Shown here piece after piece: positions 5,852-7,556 of a DNA stretch of 7,556 bases. Location: NCBI GenBank assembly GCA_013821525.1, contig JACDGR010000157.1, positions 1-7,556 of the forward strand, read 5' to 3'. The notes under the pieces were generated by a model. The model saw only the letters and a list, made by a program, of their open reading frames with translations. It did not search any database and had not been told where the DNA came from. The DNA comes from Actinomycetota bacterium (GTDB lineage: Bacteria; Actinomycetota; Thermoleophilia; Gaiellales; Gaiellaceae). Every line of letters starts with the position of its first letter. The stretch's first letter is position 1. The translations under genes and the position numbers were made by a program.

Positions 5852-5895
5852 AAAGCGCTTTTCTTTACCGGCGAGAAGAGGAGCTAAAGAGCTTT
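5852..5895. repeat. Paired near-identical palindromes AAAGCGCTTT and AAAGAGCTTT
   Basis: AAAGCGCTTT (5852-5861) is a perfect palindrome. AAAGAGCTTT (5886-5895) differs by one base. Their centres are 34 bases apart, and both lie in a relatively AT-rich part of the gap. This could be a two-site operator, or chance. Confidence 0.25.
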
Positions 5896-5979
5896 GTCGC
5901 GCCGCCGCGATTCGGGACGGCACGAGAATGCGCCGGAGCCGAACCGGCGAAGCACTAAGATGATGCGCGGCGTCGTCAA

Positions 5980-5988
5980 CCCCCCCCC
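5980..5988. repeat. Run of nine C
   Basis: Nine consecutive C bases follow AA in the non-coding gap. Such a run is prone to slippage in the cell and to length errors in sequencing; here it does not clearly interrupt a gene. Confidence 0.7.
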
Positions 5989-6349
5989 GCCATCCCGTCC
6001 TTTGCAGCGCTCGTCTGCCGGCTAACCGGTGTGCCCGGTGGGAGTAATCCGCGCGACCTCCCAAACCCATGCAATTCGAGACCCGGTCCGGTGGCCACGC
6101 CTCGCATGCTCTTAGAGGGTTGTCGTAGGCGCCAGAGTCACTAACCTGCGTCGAGTTGACGGCGTGATCTTGAAGTGGCTGACGTTCACGCCGCGCAGCT
6201 TGCAAAGCTTCTTGCCCGTTGCCCGGCATCGCCTCCACGCAGCCGAGAGCACCTCGAAACTCCGCCGGTAGCCATTCACGTTGCTGTTGCTCTCGCGCGA
6301 AGAGCGCGTCCGCAGATGGCATGAGGCCGTTATCGACCTAACATTCAGT

Positions 6350-6364
6350 CTCGGATGTTCCGAG
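6350..6364. promoter_or_regulatory. CTCGGA-TGT-TCCGAG inverted repeat upstream of the lipoprotein gene
   Basis: Perfect 6-base arms flank a 3-base loop, 77 bases before the lipoprotein start. The bases after it (GTTTGTGTGG) are not a T-run, so an operator or leader hairpin is more likely than a terminator. A second small inverted repeat, AGGTG-TG-CACCT, follows at 6377-6388. Confidence 0.3.
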
Positions 6365-6440
6365 GTTTGTGTGGTGAGGTGTGCACCTTGGGCCTGTGAC
6401 ATTCAGGCGATGATCACCCTTTGCGTGGCACGTTGAGCTC

Positions 6441-7082
6441 GTGATCCTTCGTGGCTTGGCGTTGTTGGTCATTTCGTTGCTGCTTGCCTCCTGCGGTTCT
6501 ACCAAGGGCCAGGCCCCCGCCACGACAGCGGCAGCGGCCACAACGACAGTCGCAAAGGCTTCAACCGTTGCGCCGCCGCCGACAACCGCCACGCCGGCTG
6601 GGTCTCCTGGCGCCCTGCAGGCTGAAGTGGCGGCCACGGGGGCGGGGGATATTCCCGACAACCAGGTGTTTGTCTCCTATCAGGGCAAGGTGTTCACGAT
6701 GAAGTTCCCTGAAGGTTGGACGCAGTCGGGTAACCCAGGGAACGTGAAGTTCAGCGACAAGAACAACATCGTCCGGGTCGTGATCGCAAGCGGAAGGGCA
6801 GTGACTGTCGGGGCGGTCGCCGAGGAGCTCGCGGGGCTCAAGGGCGTGAAGACGACCGGCAGGCCGGTGGCGATGAAAATCGGCGGCGTGTCGGCGGTCA
6901 AGGCTGTGTATACGACGACGAGCGCGCCGAACGCGGTCACCGGGAAGAGCGTAACGCTAACGGTTGACCGGTATGTGCTGGCGAGGAACGGCAAGCTCGC
7001 GATCGTCGATCTCGGCTCGCCGGTGGGTGTCGACAATGTCGACGCCTACCGGACGATGATCGAGAGCTTCAGGATCAAATGA
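6441..7082 (+). CDS. Secreted lipoprotein with PsbP-like domain
   Basis: This 213-residue protein is exported and lipid-anchored on the outer face of the membrane. Visible: a type II signal peptide with R4, a hydrophobic core at residues 6-15, and the lipobox L15-A16-S17-C18, so Cys18 would be acylated and become the mature N-terminus. A low-complexity Ala/Thr/Pro linker (about 22-56) leads to a folded domain from about residue 75. This opens VFVSYQGKVFTMKFPEGWTQ and ends VDNVDAYRTMIESFRIK, the layout of PsbP-like lipoprotein domains in actinobacteria (recognised by pattern only). The GTG at 6441 is the only start that preserves the signal peptide; the ribosome site is weak. The stop overlaps the ATPase start by four bases, so it is probably a partner or substrate-binding subunit of that transporter (inference). 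Its precise ligand is unknown. Confidence 0.8.
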   Translation: MILRGLALLVISLLLASCGSTKGQAPATTAAAATTTVAKASTVAPPPTTATPAGSPGALQAEVAATGAGDIPDNQVFVSYQGKVFTMKFPEGWTQSGNPGNVKFSDKNNIVRVVIASGRAVTVGAVAEELAGLKGVKTTGRPVAMKIGGVSAVKAVYTTTSAPNAVTGKSVTLTVDRYVLARNGKLAIVDLGSPVGVDNVDAYRTMIESFRIK

Positions 7083-7556
7083 CCTCGCTGTATCGCGAGC
7101 CCGAGGTTCGCGATGAGGTGGCGCCCGCCGCGCTCGAGTTCGTCGACGTTTTCCGGATCTACCGCTCCGGTCTGGCTGAGACGGTCGCGCTGCGTGGTTT
7201 GGACATGCGCATCGAGCCGGGTGAGTTCGTCGCTGTGTTCGGGCCTTCCGGGTCGGGAAAGAGCACGATGTTGCGGCTCGCGTGCGGGCTGGAGCAGCCT
7301 TCGGCGGGGGAGGTGCGGGCTTTCGGCCGCTCGCTGTCCCGGCTCGGCGAGGACGCACTCGCGACCTATCGGGCTCGTCAGATCGCGATCGTCTTCCAGT
7401 CGCTGAACCTGTGGCCTGAGCTGACCGCCGTCGAGAACGTGGAGCTCGCCTTGAAACTCTCGGGCAGTGGGGGAAATGCACATGAGGCCCTCGCTGCCTT
7501 CGGGATTGGGCAGGCGCACGACCGGCCGGCCGCGGTGCTCTCGGGTGGCGAGCAAC
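7079..7556 (+). CDS. ABC transporter ATP-binding protein, LolD/MacB type, partial
   Basis: The gene runs off the window end; 159 residues are visible. It is a nucleotide-binding subunit that powers transport by ATP hydrolysis on the cytoplasmic side. Visible motifs: Walker A GPSGSGKST (55-63), Q-loop VFQSLNLWPELTAVENV (105-121) with Q107, and LSGGEQ (154-159), the start of the signature motif, cut by the window end. Walker B and the switch His lie beyond. The VFQ-x-LNL-x-P-x-LTA-x-ENVEL pattern is typical of the LolD/MacB/FtsE-like class that works with FtsX-type permeases. Two oddities are an N-terminal extension of about 18 residues before the usual first strand and a helical domain (122-153) that looks some ten residues shorter than usual. 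The ATG at 7079 overlaps the lipoprotein stop (ATGA), implying coupled translation. A permease gene is expected just downstream. Confidence 0.9.
   Translation, partial: MTSLYREPEVRDEVAPAALEFVDVFRIYRSGLAETVALRGLDMRIEPGEFVAVFGPSGSGKSTMLRLACGLEQPSAGEVRAFGRSLSRLGEDALATYRARQIAIVFQSLNLWPELTAVENVELALKLSGSGGNAHEALAAFGIGQAHDRPAAVLSGGEQ

Larger units (their letters stand above)
5571..6440. other. Divergent 870-base gap without a supportable gene
   Basis: This stretch separates the minus-strand DUF347 operon from the plus-strand lipoprotein gene and must hold both promoters. Open frames exist on the minus strand (5789-6322 and 6112-6402), but their codons lack the strong G/C third-position bias of the true genes, their protein text matches no family I know, and no good ribosome site precedes them. 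The stretch looks less GC-rich than its surroundings, especially at 5810-5900. It holds a run of nine C (5980-5988), paired near-palindromes (5852-5895), an ACCGG/CCGGT inverted repeat (6025-6039) and repeats before the lipoprotein gene. I could not pick a convincing -35/-10 pair. It may contain a decayed gene or a transferred remnant. Confidence 0.5.

Noticed and set aside
6030..6110. Possible tRNA-like fragment around ATTCGAGACC
   Set aside because: No acceptor stem, anticodon arm or proper T-arm can be drawn around it.
5789..6322. 177-residue minus-strand frame in the divergent gap
   Set aside because: Codon third positions are mixed, the text changes character along its length, it matches no known family and it has no convincing start; I cannot support it as a gene or as a named pseudogene.

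Overview
The window is GC-rich bacterial DNA. Codons end mostly in G or C, genes are tightly packed, several start codons are GTG, and gene ends overlap by a few bases. The protein families seen suggest a high-GC actinobacterium, perhaps the Thermoleophilia. That placement is inference from family recognition and base composition, because the window has no rRNA or other marker gene.

Region 1 (1-1123, plus strand) holds the C-terminal part of a GDP-L-fucose synthase-like NDP-sugar epimerase/reductase. It is followed, with essentially no gap, by an unrecognised polytopic membrane protein. Region 2 (1053-3381, minus strand) is a three-gene glycosylation operon that converges on region 1. In transcription order it holds a CgeB-like glycosyltransferase, a dolichyl-phosphate-mannose-synthase-type GT2 glycosyltransferase and a small DUF2304 membrane protein. 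The genes are joined by a 4-base and a 1-base overlap, and the last gene overlaps the membrane protein of region 1 tail to tail by 71 bases. Together these look like part of a cell-surface polysaccharide or glycoconjugate locus: one enzyme for nucleotide-sugar supply, two transferases and helper membrane proteins.

Region 3 (3382-3622) is a gap with several small inverted repeats: a 14-base perfect palindrome, a TGTGA/TCACA site and a possible terminator. Region 4 (3623-5570, minus strand) is a second three-gene operon. Its first gene fuses a four-repeat DUF347/COG4705 membrane domain to a universal-stress-like cytoplasmic domain. Its second gene encodes a free-standing copy of that stress domain, which aligns to the first without gaps. 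Its third gene is an unrecognised 79-residue protein. The genes appear to be coupled through GTGA overlaps. This is the most unusual unit in the window.

Region 5 (5571-6440) is an 870-base divergent gap with no gene I can support. It lacks the strong third-position GC bias of its neighbours and holds a run of nine C and a few short inverted repeats. Region 6 (6441-7556, plus strand) holds a secreted lipoprotein and, overlapping it by ATGA, the start of an ABC-transporter ATPase of the LolD/MacB type, cut by the window end inside its signature motif. Both are probably part of one export or lipoprotein-handling system whose permease lies beyond the window.
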